From: an uncultured Lachnospiraceae bacterium
GTDB taxonomy: Bacteria; Bacillota; Clostridia; Lachnospirales; Lachnospiraceae
Length of the DNA: 64,000 nt
Direction: 5' to 3'
NCBI GenBank assembly: GCA_900315945.1
Contig: ONAZ01000004.1
Span: forward strand, 62,001-126,000
Below are positions 17,770 through 26,699 of this stretch, piece after piece. How positions within the stretch are numbered: position 1 is the first letter of the stretch; each line of letters begins with the position of its first letter. Below the pieces are notes generated by a model. That model was not told the DNA's origin. It saw only the letters and a program-made list of their open reading frames with translations, and made no database searches. The position numbers and the translations under genes were made by a program.

Positions 17770-19302
17770 ATGTCTAATAATGATTTTAGAGAAGTTGATG
17801 AATCTGGCGACGATGTCATCGATACAACAATTGTAGAATCAGATTCCTCTGATGTGAAGCCTGAAGATAAAGGCGAAGAAAAAAAGGATGAAAATAAAGA
17901 CGAAGGTTATGAGAACATATGCTTTATCTGCCACAGAACTGAGAGTCAAGCTGGTCCTATGATTAATATTGGAAGTGGAGTTTGCATTTGTAATGAATGT
18001 ATGCAGCGTACTTTCGATTCTATGAATAATTTCAATAACACACAGGAAAATACAGGAGGAGCATTTGATTTTAGCAAGATGCCAAACATTGGCATGATAA
18101 ATCTTGCTGATTTTGGTATGCCTAATTCTCAGAAGATTAAGAAGAAAAAGAATAAGACCAAAGAAAAGACAAAGGCAGAAGGTAATGCTGAGAATTCAGA
18201 GGAAGATAAGCCTGTAATAGATATTAAGAATATTATTCCACCTCATGAGATTAAAGCTAAGCTTGATGAGTATGTTGTGGGACAGGATTATGCTAAGAAA
18301 GTTATGTCTGTTGCAGTATATAATCATTACAAGAGAGTGGCGAATGATCCAGAAGACGATATAGAGATTGAGAAATCTAACATGCTTATGATTGGACCTA
18401 CTGGTTCAGGTAAGACATATCTTGTTAAGACATTAGCTCGTCTTCTTGATGTGCCTCTGGCAATTACTGATGCCACATCACTTACAGAAGCAGGTTATAT
18501 TGGCGATGATATTGAATCAGTTGTATCTAAACTACTTGCAGCTGCTGATAATGATGTTGAGAAGGCTGAATGTGGAATTATATTTATTGATGAGATAGAT
18601 AAGCTTGCTAAGAAGAAAAATGCTAATCAAAGAGACGTAAGTGGAGAATCTGTTCAGCAGGGAATGCTTAAATTACTTGAAGGGGCAGAGGTTGAAGTTC
18701 CTGTTGGAGCAAGCAGTAAGAATGCAATGGTTCCAATGACAACCATTGATACGAAGAATATTCTATTCATCTGTGGTGGGGCATTTCCTGATCTTGATAA
18801 TATCGTTAAGGAGAGACTTAATAAGACAAGTTCAATGGGATTTACAGGTGAGCTTAAGGATAAATACGATAAGGACAAAGATATCCTTATGAAGACAACT
18901 ACGGAAGATCTTAAGAAGTTTGGTATGATTCCAGAATTTATCGGTCGTCTACCAATCCTATTTTCTACCCAGTCTCTTGATGAGGAAATGCTTGTTAGAA
19001 TATTAAAAGAACCTAAGAATGCTATCCTTAAACAATATCAGAAGCTTCTTGCACTTGATGAAGTTAAATTAACATTCACAGATGGGGCGCTTCATGCTAT
19101 TGCAAGAAAGGCTATGAAAAGAGAACTTGGGGCTAGAGCACTTCGTGCTATTATTGAAGAATTCATGCTTGATATTATGTATGAAATACCGAAAGATGAT
19201 AATATTGGAGCTGTTGAAATTACGGAAGAATACATCGATAATGAGGGTGGTCCTTCCATAACTATGAGGGGTGCAACAGCTATAGAAGACAAAAACAACT
19301 AG
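17770..19302 (+). CDS. clpX: ATP-dependent protease ATPase subunit ClpX (long form)
   Basis: AAA+ unfoldase that feeds substrates to ClpP. It is 510 aa, about 80-90 longer than most ClpX. Extra parts are an acidic N-terminal extension of about 45 residues before the zinc finger, and a Lys-rich plus acidic linker before the AAA+ domain. The zinc finger has C51, C54, C74 and C77. Walker A is GPTGSGKT (about 208-215), Walker B IIFIDEIDKLAKK, sensor region ends in GRLPI. No clpP is in the window. There may be other ClpX-type genes elsewhere; this one may be a variant copy with separate substrates. SD AAAGGG lies upstream. Confidence 0.93.
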   Translation: MSNNDFREVDESGDDVIDTTIVESDSSDVKPEDKGEEKKDENKDEGYENICFICHRTESQAGPMINIGSGVCICNECMQRTFDSMNNFNNTQENTGGAFDFSKMPNIGMINLADFGMPNSQKIKKKKNKTKEKTKAEGNAENSEEDKPVIDIKNIIPPHEIKAKLDEYVVGQDYAKKVMSVAVYNHYKRVANDPEDDIEIEKSNMLMIGPTGSGKTYLVKTLARLLDVPLAITDATSLTEAGYIGDDIESVVSKLLAAADNDVEKAECGIIFIDEIDKLAKKKNANQRDVSGESVQQGMLKLLEGAEVEVPVGASSKNAMVPMTTIDTKNILFICGGAFPDLDNIVKERLNKTSSMGFTGELKDKYDKDKDILMKTTTEDLKKFGMIPEFIGRLPILFSTQSLDEEMLVRILKEPKNAILKQYQKLLALDEVKLTFTDGALHAIARKAMKRELGARALRAIIEEFMLDIMYEIPKDDNIGAVEITEEYIDNEGGPSITMRGATAIEDKNN

Positions 19303-19326
19303 GCTAGAAAATTAGGAGAAGCATCT

Positions 19327-20766
19327 ATGAGATATGTATTGTTAGATGAGGTTAAGCCAGGGATGGTTTCGACAGGTAGCCTGTATGATTATTATGGCGA
19401 GATTATTGTCACAAGTAAGACTGAGCTATCACAAGAAGATATTGATACAATTAAAAAATACGGATATCATGGCATTTATATTAATGATGAATTGTCGGCT
19501 GATATAGACATAGAAGAAGTTATATCTCCGACTCTTAGGGCTGAAGGTCTATCCTGTGTAAGAGCTCGTGATATTGATGGTTGCAAGAAAGTTGCTAAGA
19601 GAATTGTAGAACATATAGCATCTAAGGGGAAAGTGTCTCTTGATATGACTGACCTTAGGACATATGATAATTTCACTTATTCTCATTCCGTAAATGTTGC
19701 TGTGTATTCCTGTGTGATTGGAATAGGTTTACATTATGATGAGCATGAGCTTAAGATGCTTGTGACTGCCGCTTTACTTCATGATTTGGGAAAACTCTCA
19801 ATACCTGAAGATATTATTAATAAGCCTGGAAGACTTACACAAGAAGAATACAATCTTATGAGAAAACATCCTGTTCTTTCTTATGAACTTATAAAGGATG
19901 ATCCGAAAATTGCTGATGAAGTAAAAGAGGCTGTTCTTTCACATCATGAGAATGAGGATGGAACAGGTTATCCTAATGGTACGAGAGGTGACAAGCAGTC
20001 TGAATTTACTAAGATACTTCATGTGGCAGACGTATATGATGCACTTGTGTCTGAGCGCCCATATAAGAAGCCGTATTCTCCTTACGAAGCAGCTGAATAT
20101 ATGATGGGGGGATGTGGAATTCTATTTAACCAGAGAATGGTTGAGGCGCTTCTTGATTTTGTTTCTCTTTATCCTAAGGGAACAGGAGTGACATTGTCAG
20201 ATGGAAGAGCAGGTATTATTGTAGAGAATTCTGGCTACAATAATCTTCGACCTATAATAAGGCTTCTTAATGGCTCCACACTCGATCTTACTCTTAAGAG
20301 AAATCTTTCGCTTACTATTGTTAATTCAAGAGATTTATCAGGTGAAAATCTTGAGAAACTTGAGAAGAAGCGTAAGATAATGGTTGAAAATGCTAATAAG
20401 AAATTAGTAATGCTTATTGATGATGAGATGAGTCATCTTAATATTCTTGGATTGATTCTTGAGGAACAATATTTGATTGTTGCCTTTAGAAATGGACGTG
20501 ATGCTATTAATTACATTTTAGAGAAGAAGAAACCAGACTTAATAATATGTGATCTCGACATGCCTATAATGACTGGAGAAGAGACGGCTGATGAGATAAA
20601 TGAAATGACTGACTTTGGTATACCAATTTTATTTGTTTCTGATGATAGCGATGAAAGGACGATATCTGCCTGTAAGGAGTTTGAGACAAGAGGATATTTA
20701 CTTCGTCCATATAATACGACATATATTAAGACTGAAGTTGGGAAAATATTTTCAAATAGTTTGTAG
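19327..20766 (+). CDS. HD-GYP domain c-di-GMP phosphodiesterase with C-terminal receiver domain
   Basis: A 479-aa cytoplasmic protein. Residues 1 to about 60 resemble the leading domain often found before HD-GYP. The HD-GYP domain spans about 105-290 with LLHDLGKLSIPEDI (near 151) and SHHENEDGTGYPNG (near 206). A REC domain follows at about 362-479, with acidic IDDE, the phospho-acceptor Asp in ICDLDMPIM (near 408) and an RP in place of the usual KP. The order is unusual: REC commonly precedes HD-GYP. Hydrolysis of c-di-GMP is known for the family. It is 24 bases after clpX and 9 before the enzyme I-like gene. Confidence 0.92.
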   Translation: MRYVLLDEVKPGMVSTGSLYDYYGEIIVTSKTELSQEDIDTIKKYGYHGIYINDELSADIDIEEVISPTLRAEGLSCVRARDIDGCKKVAKRIVEHIASKGKVSLDMTDLRTYDNFTYSHSVNVAVYSCVIGIGLHYDEHELKMLVTAALLHDLGKLSIPEDIINKPGRLTQEEYNLMRKHPVLSYELIKDDPKIADEVKEAVLSHHENEDGTGYPNGTRGDKQSEFTKILHVADVYDALVSERPYKKPYSPYEAAEYMMGGCGILFNQRMVEALLDFVSLYPKGTGVTLSDGRAGIIVENSGYNNLRPIIRLLNGSTLDLTLKRNLSLTIVNSRDLSGENLEKLEKKRKIMVENANKKLVMLIDDEMSHLNILGLILEEQYLIVAFRNGRDAINYILEKKKPDLIICDLDMPIMTGEETADEINEMTDFGIPILFVSDDSDERTISACKEFETRGYLLRPYNTTYIKTEVGKIFSNSL

Positions 20767-20775
20767 AGGATAGAT

Positions 20776-22398
20776 ATGAATACAATAGAAGGTAAATGCG
20801 CCTCTGAGGGGGTTGCTAGAGGTCCGGTATTTGTTGTTACTGCACCTAAAGTTGAAGTGTTAGAAAAGAAAACTAAGAATTCTCGAAGCGAGATACAACG
20901 TTTTTGGACAGCAAAGGAGAAGGCAAAAGAACAAATAAAAGAACTACTTGATAAATCGGGAGATGATGCTGGCTCTATTGGAGCTAGCATTTTTGAGGCA
21001 TATATTATATATCTTGACGACGGAAGATTTAAGAATGATGTTGTGAAGATGATATTAAATGAAAATGCTAGTGCAGCGTATGCTGTCAAAACTATTGGTG
21101 AGAAGTATATTGAAGTTGTTGACAATATTAAGGACAATCCTAGGCTGAGAGCTCGTATTGTAGATTTAGAAGATATAATTAATAGACTTATACTATGCCT
21201 AGAAGATGAAGATGTTAGAATAGATGTACCTGATAAGCCAAGTGTTATTGTTGCGCGTGATTTGACACCTAGCCAGTTTTTTTCAATTGGTAGAGAAAAC
21301 GTTAAAGGATTAGTTATAGAAAGAGGTTCTTATAATTCCCATCTTGCTATTCTAGCAAGAACGTACGATATACCTCTTATTATTAATGCGAAGAATGCTA
21401 CTTTGAATGTATCTAATGGGCAGGATTGCGCCTTATATGCAACAAAAGATAAATTTATTGTTCTTCCTACAGATGAGAAGATACAAGAGATTAGAGAAGC
21501 TATAAAAAAAGATGATTTAGAAAAAGAGAAGCTACAGCGTTTTAAGGGGCATGATACCTTGACACATGGTGGAGAGCGAATAATACTTTATGCTAATGTG
21601 TCTTCGTTAGAAGAAATAGATAAAGCTCTAAAAAATGATGCTGAAGGTGTTGGATTATTTCGTACAGAATACATATATCTTTCTTCAAAGACTTTACCTA
21701 CTGAAGAAGAACAATTCAATATATATAAGGAAGCTATAGAGAAGGTTGATGGCAAGACTATTGTTTTTCGTACTGTTGATATTGGTGGCGACAAGCAGGC
21801 TCCTTATCTTGAGCAGATTCCTTGTATTAACCCTTCTATGGGAAGTCGTGGAATCAGATTCAGTATGAATAACAAGAAAATATTTAAGGTTCAACTTCGA
21901 GCGTTATATAAAGCATCATACTATGGCAAAGATAATGTTAAAGTAATGTATCCTATGCTAACTGTTCCTGAGGAAATAGATTGGATTAAGGGAGTAAGCA
22001 AAGAGGTTGAAGAAGAATTAATACATGAAAAGGTAAAATATGCTCTACCTGAGCAGGGCGTTGTAATTGAGACCCCTGCAGCAGCATTAGTTGCTGATAT
22101 GATAGCGCCTAAAGTTGAATTTATGAGTATAGGAACTAATGATTTATCACAATTTCTGTATGCAGCAGACAGAATGAATTCCTATGTCGATCTTCACGAT
22201 TATAGTGATGAAGCCATGAGGCGTATTATAAAGAATATAATAAAAGCCGGTGAGAAAGAGGGAATTCCTGTAGGCTTATGTGGTGATCTAAGTAACAATA
22301 AAGAGACATTAAAGTGGGTTATTGATGCGGGGATAAAAGGACTATCTGTTCAGCCAAGACAAATCCTGTTATTTAGAAAATACATTAGAGAATTATAA
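20776..22398 (+). CDS. ptsI: PTS enzyme I-like phosphoenolpyruvate-protein phosphotransferase
   Basis: Uses PEP to phosphorylate HPr or a paralogue at the start of sugar phosphotransfer. It is 540 aa, slightly short. The phospho-histidine sits in GSYNSHLAILAR (about His189), a diverged form of the usual GGRTSHSAIMAR. PEP-binding elements are intact: GLFRTEYIYL, FRTVDIGGDKQAPY, GSRGIRF and SIGTNDLSQFLYAADR. The divergence around the histidine and the lack of HPr or EII genes nearby suggest it may be a regulatory or second enzyme I. SD GAGGATAG is upstream. It sits between a c-di-GMP gene and a wall amidase. Confidence 0.88.
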   Translation: MNTIEGKCASEGVARGPVFVVTAPKVEVLEKKTKNSRSEIQRFWTAKEKAKEQIKELLDKSGDDAGSIGASIFEAYIIYLDDGRFKNDVVKMILNENASAAYAVKTIGEKYIEVVDNIKDNPRLRARIVDLEDIINRLILCLEDEDVRIDVPDKPSVIVARDLTPSQFFSIGRENVKGLVIERGSYNSHLAILARTYDIPLIINAKNATLNVSNGQDCALYATKDKFIVLPTDEKIQEIREAIKKDDLEKEKLQRFKGHDTLTHGGERIILYANVSSLEEIDKALKNDAEGVGLFRTEYIYLSSKTLPTEEEQFNIYKEAIEKVDGKTIVFRTVDIGGDKQAPYLEQIPCINPSMGSRGIRFSMNNKKIFKVQLRALYKASYYGKDNVKVMYPMLTVPEEIDWIKGVSKEVEEELIHEKVKYALPEQGVVIETPAAALVADMIAPKVEFMSIGTNDLSQFLYAADRMNSYVDLHDYSDEAMRRIIKNIIKAGEKEGIPVGLCGDLSNNKETLKWVIDAGIKGLSVQPRQILLFRKYIREL

Positions 22399-22416
22399 TT
22401 TGATGAGGCTTTCGCA

Positions 22417-23091
22417 ATGGCAAAAAAAGGAAGTACTAAGAGTAAGGGTAGAAAAAAGACTTACGGTAAAAAGCAAAAGCAAAGAATACTTAAGATTGTT
22501 TTCCAGATAGTTGTAATATTTTTTGCAATAATTGGGCTTGTTGCAACAATTTCGGTTATAGTTAAAGGCGTAAGTAATCTTATGAATAAAAGTGACGGAG
22601 ATGGCCCTAATGTTACACAAGATCTTCTTACGGTAAACTCTTATTCTAGGCCGGGTATTGCCCTTAATAAAGTAAATGGCATAGTTGTTCATTATACTGC
22701 AAATCCTGGAAGTAGTGCCAAGGATAATCGTGATTACTTTCAGAATCTTATGATTAGTCACAAAACAAAAGCTAGTAGTCATTACATTATAGGTCTAGAT
22801 GGTGAGATAATACAATGTATTCCCTTAGATGAGATATGTTATGCATCTAATTCAAGGAACACTGATACAATAGCAATTGAGTGTTGCCATCCCGATGAAA
22901 CTGGTGAGTTCAATGATAAGACCTACAATAGTCTGGTGGATTTGGTAGCTTGGTTATGCAAAAAATATGGATTATCATCAAGTGGAGTGATAAGACATTA
23001 TGATGTTACAGGAAAGGCGTGTCCGAAATACTTTGTAGATAACGAAGACGCATGGAAGAGTTTTCTTAAAGATGTAGAGAAGAAACTATGA
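22417..23091 (+). CDS. Membrane-anchored N-acetylmuramoyl-L-alanine amidase (amidase_2/PGRP type)
   Basis: Cuts the bond between muramic acid and the stem peptide. It has 224 aa: a very basic N-terminus, one membrane helix (about 27-50) and an outside amidase_2 domain. Zinc-ligand positions are visible as VVHYTANPGS (first His), HYIIGLDGEI, and RHYDVTGKACP (second His plus Cys). The catalytic Glu region is TIAIECCHPDE. The anchor suggests action at the division site or sporulation/turnover, which is inference. It overlaps the next gene by 4 bases (ATGA), so the two are translationally coupled. Confidence 0.92.
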   Translation: MAKKGSTKSKGRKKTYGKKQKQRILKIVFQIVVIFFAIIGLVATISVIVKGVSNLMNKSDGDGPNVTQDLLTVNSYSRPGIALNKVNGIVVHYTANPGSSAKDNRDYFQNLMISHKTKASSHYIIGLDGEIIQCIPLDEICYASNSRNTDTIAIECCHPDETGEFNDKTYNSLVDLVAWLCKKYGLSSSGVIRHYDVTGKACPKYFVDNEDAWKSFLKDVEKKL

Positions 23092-24242
23092 AAAAAAGAT
23101 TTGCTAGAATAAAAACAATGGCGTTTATGCTTGTAATAGTTATGTCTATGTTTAGCTTAGGTGGCTGCATTGGCCCTATAAGCTGTGTAAGTTGTCTAAC
23201 TATGTTGAGTGATGAGACATTTGATATTACAAGTGATGCACCTCAGTCTGAGTCAACAATAAGCAACGAAAAGTATGCTTATAATACTTTAGATGAGACT
23301 CATAAGAAGGTATATGATGAGCTTTATAAAGGTATAATTAATATGGAACCGTCTATTAAGGTTTCTACTTCGGATGATAAGGTGCTGACTGATGTTACAG
23401 AGTGCATAGCTGCAGATTACGGGGAATTATTCTATGTAGACGGATATTCTTATGTAACAAGTAGTGGAATATTAAGTGATCCTGGTTTTAAAGTTGCACC
23501 TCAGTATACCATGACGAAGCAGGATAGAGACGCGACACAACAAAGAATAGATGCAGTTGTAAATTCCTGGCTTAGTGAAATACCTACGACTTCAAGCGAT
23601 TATGAGAAGTCTAAATGGGTATATGAGACACTTATTAACAGAGTAGATTATGTTGCTGATGCGCCAGATAATCAGAATATTATTTCTGTGTTTCTAAATG
23701 GACAGACGGTTTGTCAGGGATATTCTAATGCGGCAAATTACCTATTTAGTAAAATGGGTATACAAAGTATAGTGGTTCCTGGCGCTACAGATCAAGGGTT
23801 GCATGCTTGGAATTGTGTAAAGCTAGATAATGAGTACTATTATATGGACATAACTTGGGGGAATGCTAATTATGGAGAGTATTCTGATACGAATAAAGTC
23901 TCATATAATATGCTTAATGTAACTTCTGAAGAAATGAATAGGACACATCAGATACAAGCTGTTTTCCCTATGCCAGATTGCTATTCAATTAATGACAACT
24001 ATTTCTATCAAGAAGGGTTGTATTTTGACACTTTCCAGAAAGAGAAGATGGGAATGATACTTCACAATGGATATGTACAAGATAGAGATGTATCAATTAA
24101 GTGTGGAAATCAAGAGACATACAATAAGATGAAGGAATATTTTATTGATGATGGTCGTTTTACAGAATACTGTGGTGGACTACACAAATTAAGATATGTT
24201 GCATACCCAGATGATAGGATTATTTTGTATAAATTCACGTAA
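23088..24242 (+). CDS. Transglutaminase-like domain lipoprotein
   Basis: A 384-aa exported protein. The N-terminus is basic then hydrophobic and ends in a lipobox SLGGC (Cys27), so it is expected to be lipid-anchored outside the cell. The transglutaminase-like core shows the Cys in TVCQGYSNAANYLF, the His in GLHAWNCVKL and the Asp in YYMDITWGN, which together give the usual triad. Members of this group act as cysteine proteases or cross-linkers at the wall; which applies here is unknown. It follows the amidase with a 4-base overlap, pointing to a shared wall function. No obvious terminator follows; the lysA promoter overlaps its end. Confidence 0.88.
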   Translation: MKKRFARIKTMAFMLVIVMSMFSLGGCIGPISCVSCLTMLSDETFDITSDAPQSESTISNEKYAYNTLDETHKKVYDELYKGIINMEPSIKVSTSDDKVLTDVTECIAADYGELFYVDGYSYVTSSGILSDPGFKVAPQYTMTKQDRDATQQRIDAVVNSWLSEIPTTSSDYEKSKWVYETLINRVDYVADAPDNQNIISVFLNGQTVCQGYSNAANYLFSKMGIQSIVVPGATDQGLHAWNCVKLDNEYYYMDITWGNANYGEYSDTNKVSYNMLNVTSEEMNRTHQIQAVFPMPDCYSINDNYFYQEGLYFDTFQKEKMGMILHNGYVQDRDVSIKCGNQETYNKMKEYFIDDGRFTEYCGGLHKLRYVAYPDDRIILYKFT

Positions 24243-24254
24243 ATATGATATAAT
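24225..24254 (+). promoter_or_regulatory. Promoter of lysA-like gene
   Basis: TTGTAT (24225-24230), 18-bp spacer, TATAAT (24249-24254). The -35 box lies inside the 3' end of the preceding coding region. Confidence 0.65.
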
Positions 24255-24309
24255 AAGCGAGTTTATAGAATGATTTTAAAAAAGATTACTAATACATAAG
24301 GAGATTATC

Positions 24310-25578
24310 ATGGCAAAAAAATGTTTTGTGACAGAAGAAAAAGTAAGAGAAATTGCAAAAGAAATTCCAACACCTTTTCATATATATGATGAGAAGGGAA
24401 TTCGTGAAAATGCAGCTAAGGTTAAGAAGGCATTTTCTTGGAATGAAGGTTTTAGAGAGTATTATGCGGTAAAGGCAAATTGCAATCCTTTTCTAATTAA
24501 TATTCTTAAGGAATATGGATGTGGACTGGATTGTTCTTCTCTAACAGAGCTTATGCTTTCTAATGAGCTTGGTGTTAATGGAGATATGATAATGTTCTCT
24601 TCTAATGATACTCCAGCCGAAGAATTTAAGTATGCTGCGGAAGTTGGTGCAACAATCAATTTAGACGATTTTACACATATTCAATTCTTAGAGGATACAA
24701 TTGGATATATTCCAAAGACTATGAGTCTAAGATATAATCCTGGTGGAGTGTATTCTGTGTCTAATGGAATTATGGATAATCCTGGTGATGCAAAATACGG
24801 ATTAACAAAGGAACAATTAATTGAAGGATATAAGATTCTTAAGTCTAAGGGTGTAGAGAGATTTGGACTTCATTCATTCCTTGTAAGTAATACAGTTACT
24901 AATGATTATTATCCAACCCTTGCTAAGACGCTATTTGAGCTTGCTCTTGAGATTAGAGAAGAGACAGGTGTACAGCTTGATTTTATTAATCTGTCAGGTG
25001 GTGTTGGTATTCCTTATGAACCAGATAAAGAGCCTAATGACATATTAGTTATTGGTGAAGGTGTGCATAAGGTATATGATGAAGTGCTTGTTCCCGCTGG
25101 TATGGGAAATGTGTCTATTTATACTGAAATGGGCAGATTCATGATGGGACCATATGGCGGCCTTGTAACTACAGCAATTCATGAGAAGCATACATATAAA
25201 GAATATATTGGTGTAGATGCATGTGCAGTAAATCTTATGCGTCCTGCAATGTATGGTGCATATCATCATATAACGGTTCTTGGTAAAGAAGATGCACCAC
25301 TTACTAATACTTATGATGTAACAGGTTCACTCTGTGAGAATAATGACAAATTCGCAATAGACAGGAAGCTGCCTAAGATTGACATGGGTGATATTCTCTT
25401 CATTCATGATACAGGCGCCCATGGCTTTACTATGGGATATAACTACAATGGTAAGCTTAAGTCAGCAGAGGTTCTCCTTAAGGAGGATGGTTCTTACAAA
25501 CTTATTCGTAACGCGGAGACACCTGCAAATTATTTTGCAACATTCAAGGGACTTGGAATTATTGATGATTTGTGCTAA
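24310..25578 (+). CDS. lysA: Diaminopimelate decarboxylase-like PLP enzyme
   Basis: Fold III PLP enzyme, 422 aa, expected to convert meso-diaminopimelate to lysine. The PLP lysine is in YYAVKANCNP (near residue 55). Other family parts are GLHSFLVSN, INLSGGVGIPYEP (Gly-rich phosphate loop), TEMGRFMMGPYGG and the second active-site cysteine in TGSLCENNDKFAID. SD AAGGAG is upstream. It fits with dapA and dapB 14 kb away. Some lysA-like proteins use other basic amino acids, so substrate is inferred. The next feature is tRNA-Leu after 50 bases. Confidence 0.9.
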   Translation: MAKKCFVTEEKVREIAKEIPTPFHIYDEKGIRENAAKVKKAFSWNEGFREYYAVKANCNPFLINILKEYGCGLDCSSLTELMLSNELGVNGDMIMFSSNDTPAEEFKYAAEVGATINLDDFTHIQFLEDTIGYIPKTMSLRYNPGGVYSVSNGIMDNPGDAKYGLTKEQLIEGYKILKSKGVERFGLHSFLVSNTVTNDYYPTLAKTLFELALEIREETGVQLDFINLSGGVGIPYEPDKEPNDILVIGEGVHKVYDEVLVPAGMGNVSIYTEMGRFMMGPYGGLVTTAIHEKHTYKEYIGVDACAVNLMRPAMYGAYHHITVLGKEDAPLTNTYDVTGSLCENNDKFAIDRKLPKIDMGDILFIHDTGAHGFTMGYNYNGKLKSAEVLLKEDGSYKLIRNAETPANYFATFKGLGIIDDLC

Positions 25579-25588
25579 ATGATTTGTG

Positions 25589-25617
25589 TTGAAATGAGCA
25601 TATTGTTATGATACAAT
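25589..25617 (+). promoter_or_regulatory. Promoter of tRNA-Leu
   Basis: TTGAAA (25589-25594), 17-bp spacer, TACAAT (25612-25617), then 11 bases to the tRNA 5' end. A perfect 10-bp inverted repeat AGCATATTGT / ACAATATGCT (25597-25622) overlaps the spacer and -10 box; it could end lysA transcription or be an operator. Confidence 0.8.
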
Positions 25618-25628
25618 ATGCTTTGCGT

Positions 25629-25712
25629 GCAGGAGTGGCGGAATTGGTAGACGCACCAGACTCAAAATCTGGCGGTGGCGACATCGTGTGGGTTCAAGTC
25701 CCATCTCCTGTA
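25629..25712 (+). tRNA. tRNA-Leu (anticodon CAA)
   Basis: 84 nt. The acceptor stem GCAGGAG pairs with CTCCTGT (one G-T), the anticodon arm CCAGA-CTCAAAA-TCTGG gives CAA (reads UUG), there is a long class II variable arm (CGGTGGCGACATCG region) and the T-arm is GTGGG-TTCAAGT-CCCAT. The discriminator base is A, typical of Leu. CCA is not encoded. Confidence 0.97.
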
Positions 25713-25718
25713 TAGAAG

Positions 25719-25939
25719 AAGAAGACTAAAGAGGTTGTTTATATCCTCTTTGGTCTTTTTTGTTATTCTCGTCAGCGTATGTCCTCTTTTCTTTTTATAA
25801 TTAGGAGGCAACCTCTTTAGTCTTCTTACCCACACCGGAGGAGACTGAACCCATGCGGGTTCAGTCTCCTCGGCGTGGGGACGCCTCGTCAGTCAGTTCG
25901 GCGGGAGTAAGGTCCACTGGACCTTACTCTGAGCCCGCC
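25719..25939 (+). repeat. Nested palindromes downstream of tRNA-Leu
   Basis: A 19-bp perfect inverted repeat has arms at 25719-25737 and 25809-25827 and shares its first arm with the terminator stem. Directly after it come two GC-rich hairpins in an AT-rich genome: a 15-bp perfect stem at 25838-25852 / 25857-25871 with flanking CCCAC / GTGGG pairs, and a 10-bp stem at 25906-25915 / 25919-25928 enclosed by GGCGGG / CCCGCC (25900-25905 / 25934-25939). No ORF is supported. Function unknown: attenuation, an RNA, or scars of integration beside a tRNA gene are possible. Confidence 0.6.
25723..25761 (+). terminator. Terminator of tRNA-Leu
   Basis: Stem AGACTAAAGAGG / CCTCTTTGGTCT with a 10-base loop and six T residues. 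The 5' arm can instead pair with a perfect copy further down (25809-25827); see the next feature. Confidence 0.85.
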
Positions 25940-25967
25940 TCACCCCATCTCCTGCGATCATGTCGCC

Positions 25968-26520
25968 AAAAGCAATGAAAAGCCGCCAAAAGCTTCTAAA
26001 TCATTGCTTTTATCAAGGCTTAACCTCGAAATCCCAGCGAAAAAGCAATGAAAAGCCGTCAAAAGCTTCTAAATCATTGCTTTTAACAGGGCGCAACCCC
26101 AAAATCCCAGCCAAAAAGCAATGAAAAGCCGCCAAAAGCTTCTAAATCATTGCTTTAATCAGGGCGCAACCCCAAAATCCCAGCGAAAAAGCAATGAAAA
26201 GCCGTCAAAAGCTTCTAAATCATTGCTATTATCAGGGCTAACTCCAAAATCCCAGCGAAAAAGCAATGAAAAGCCGCCAAAAGCTTCTAAATCATTGCTT
26301 TAGTCAGGGCTAACCCCCAAAATCTTAGCGAAAAAGCAATGAAAAGCCGTCAAAAGCTTCTAAATCATTGCTTTAATCAGGGCTAAGCCCCTAAATTCTA
26401 GCGAAAAAGCAATGAAAAGCCGTCAAAAGCTTCTAAATCATTGCTTTTATCAGGGCTAATCCCCTAAATTTCAACCCAAAAGCAATGAAAAGCCGTCAAA
26501 AGCTTCTAAATCATTGCCGC
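25968..26520 (+). repeat. Eight-copy tandem repeat, 73-bp period
   Basis: AGCAATG begins each unit at 25971, 26044, 26117, 26190, 26262, 26335, 26408 and 26481, so the period is 73 (once 72). Each unit has a 45-bp conserved part with arms AGCAATGA and TCATTGCT around an inner AAGC / GCTT hairpin, then a 28-bp less conserved link containing CAGGG and AATCCCAGCG. The link sequences resemble one another, so this is not a CRISPR array. The period is not a multiple of three, against coding. The remaining bases up to 26699 are AT-rich, with a TATAAT at about 26624 lacking a good -35. Confidence 0.9.
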
Positions 26521-26699
26521 ATTCAGAGGGGAGCGCTCAGATCTCAGCCCAAAAGTGAAAATATTCTTTATCATAGATTTCCCCTGCAAAAGAATATAGA
26601 AAAAATGTCGCATTTTATATTATAATTGTGTATATATAGTTGAAAGACAAAAACAAAACGTAAAAGTTATATAAATACTAATCATGAGGAGGGGACATT

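Noticed and set aside
26121-26303. 60-codon reading frame inside the 73-bp repeat
   Set aside because: It depends on repeat sequence with a period not divisible by three, has no SD, and looks like chance.
25968-26520. CRISPR array
   Set aside because: The links between conserved parts are similar to one another and the unit is 73 bp with a long repeat part; no cas gene is near. It is a tandem repeat.
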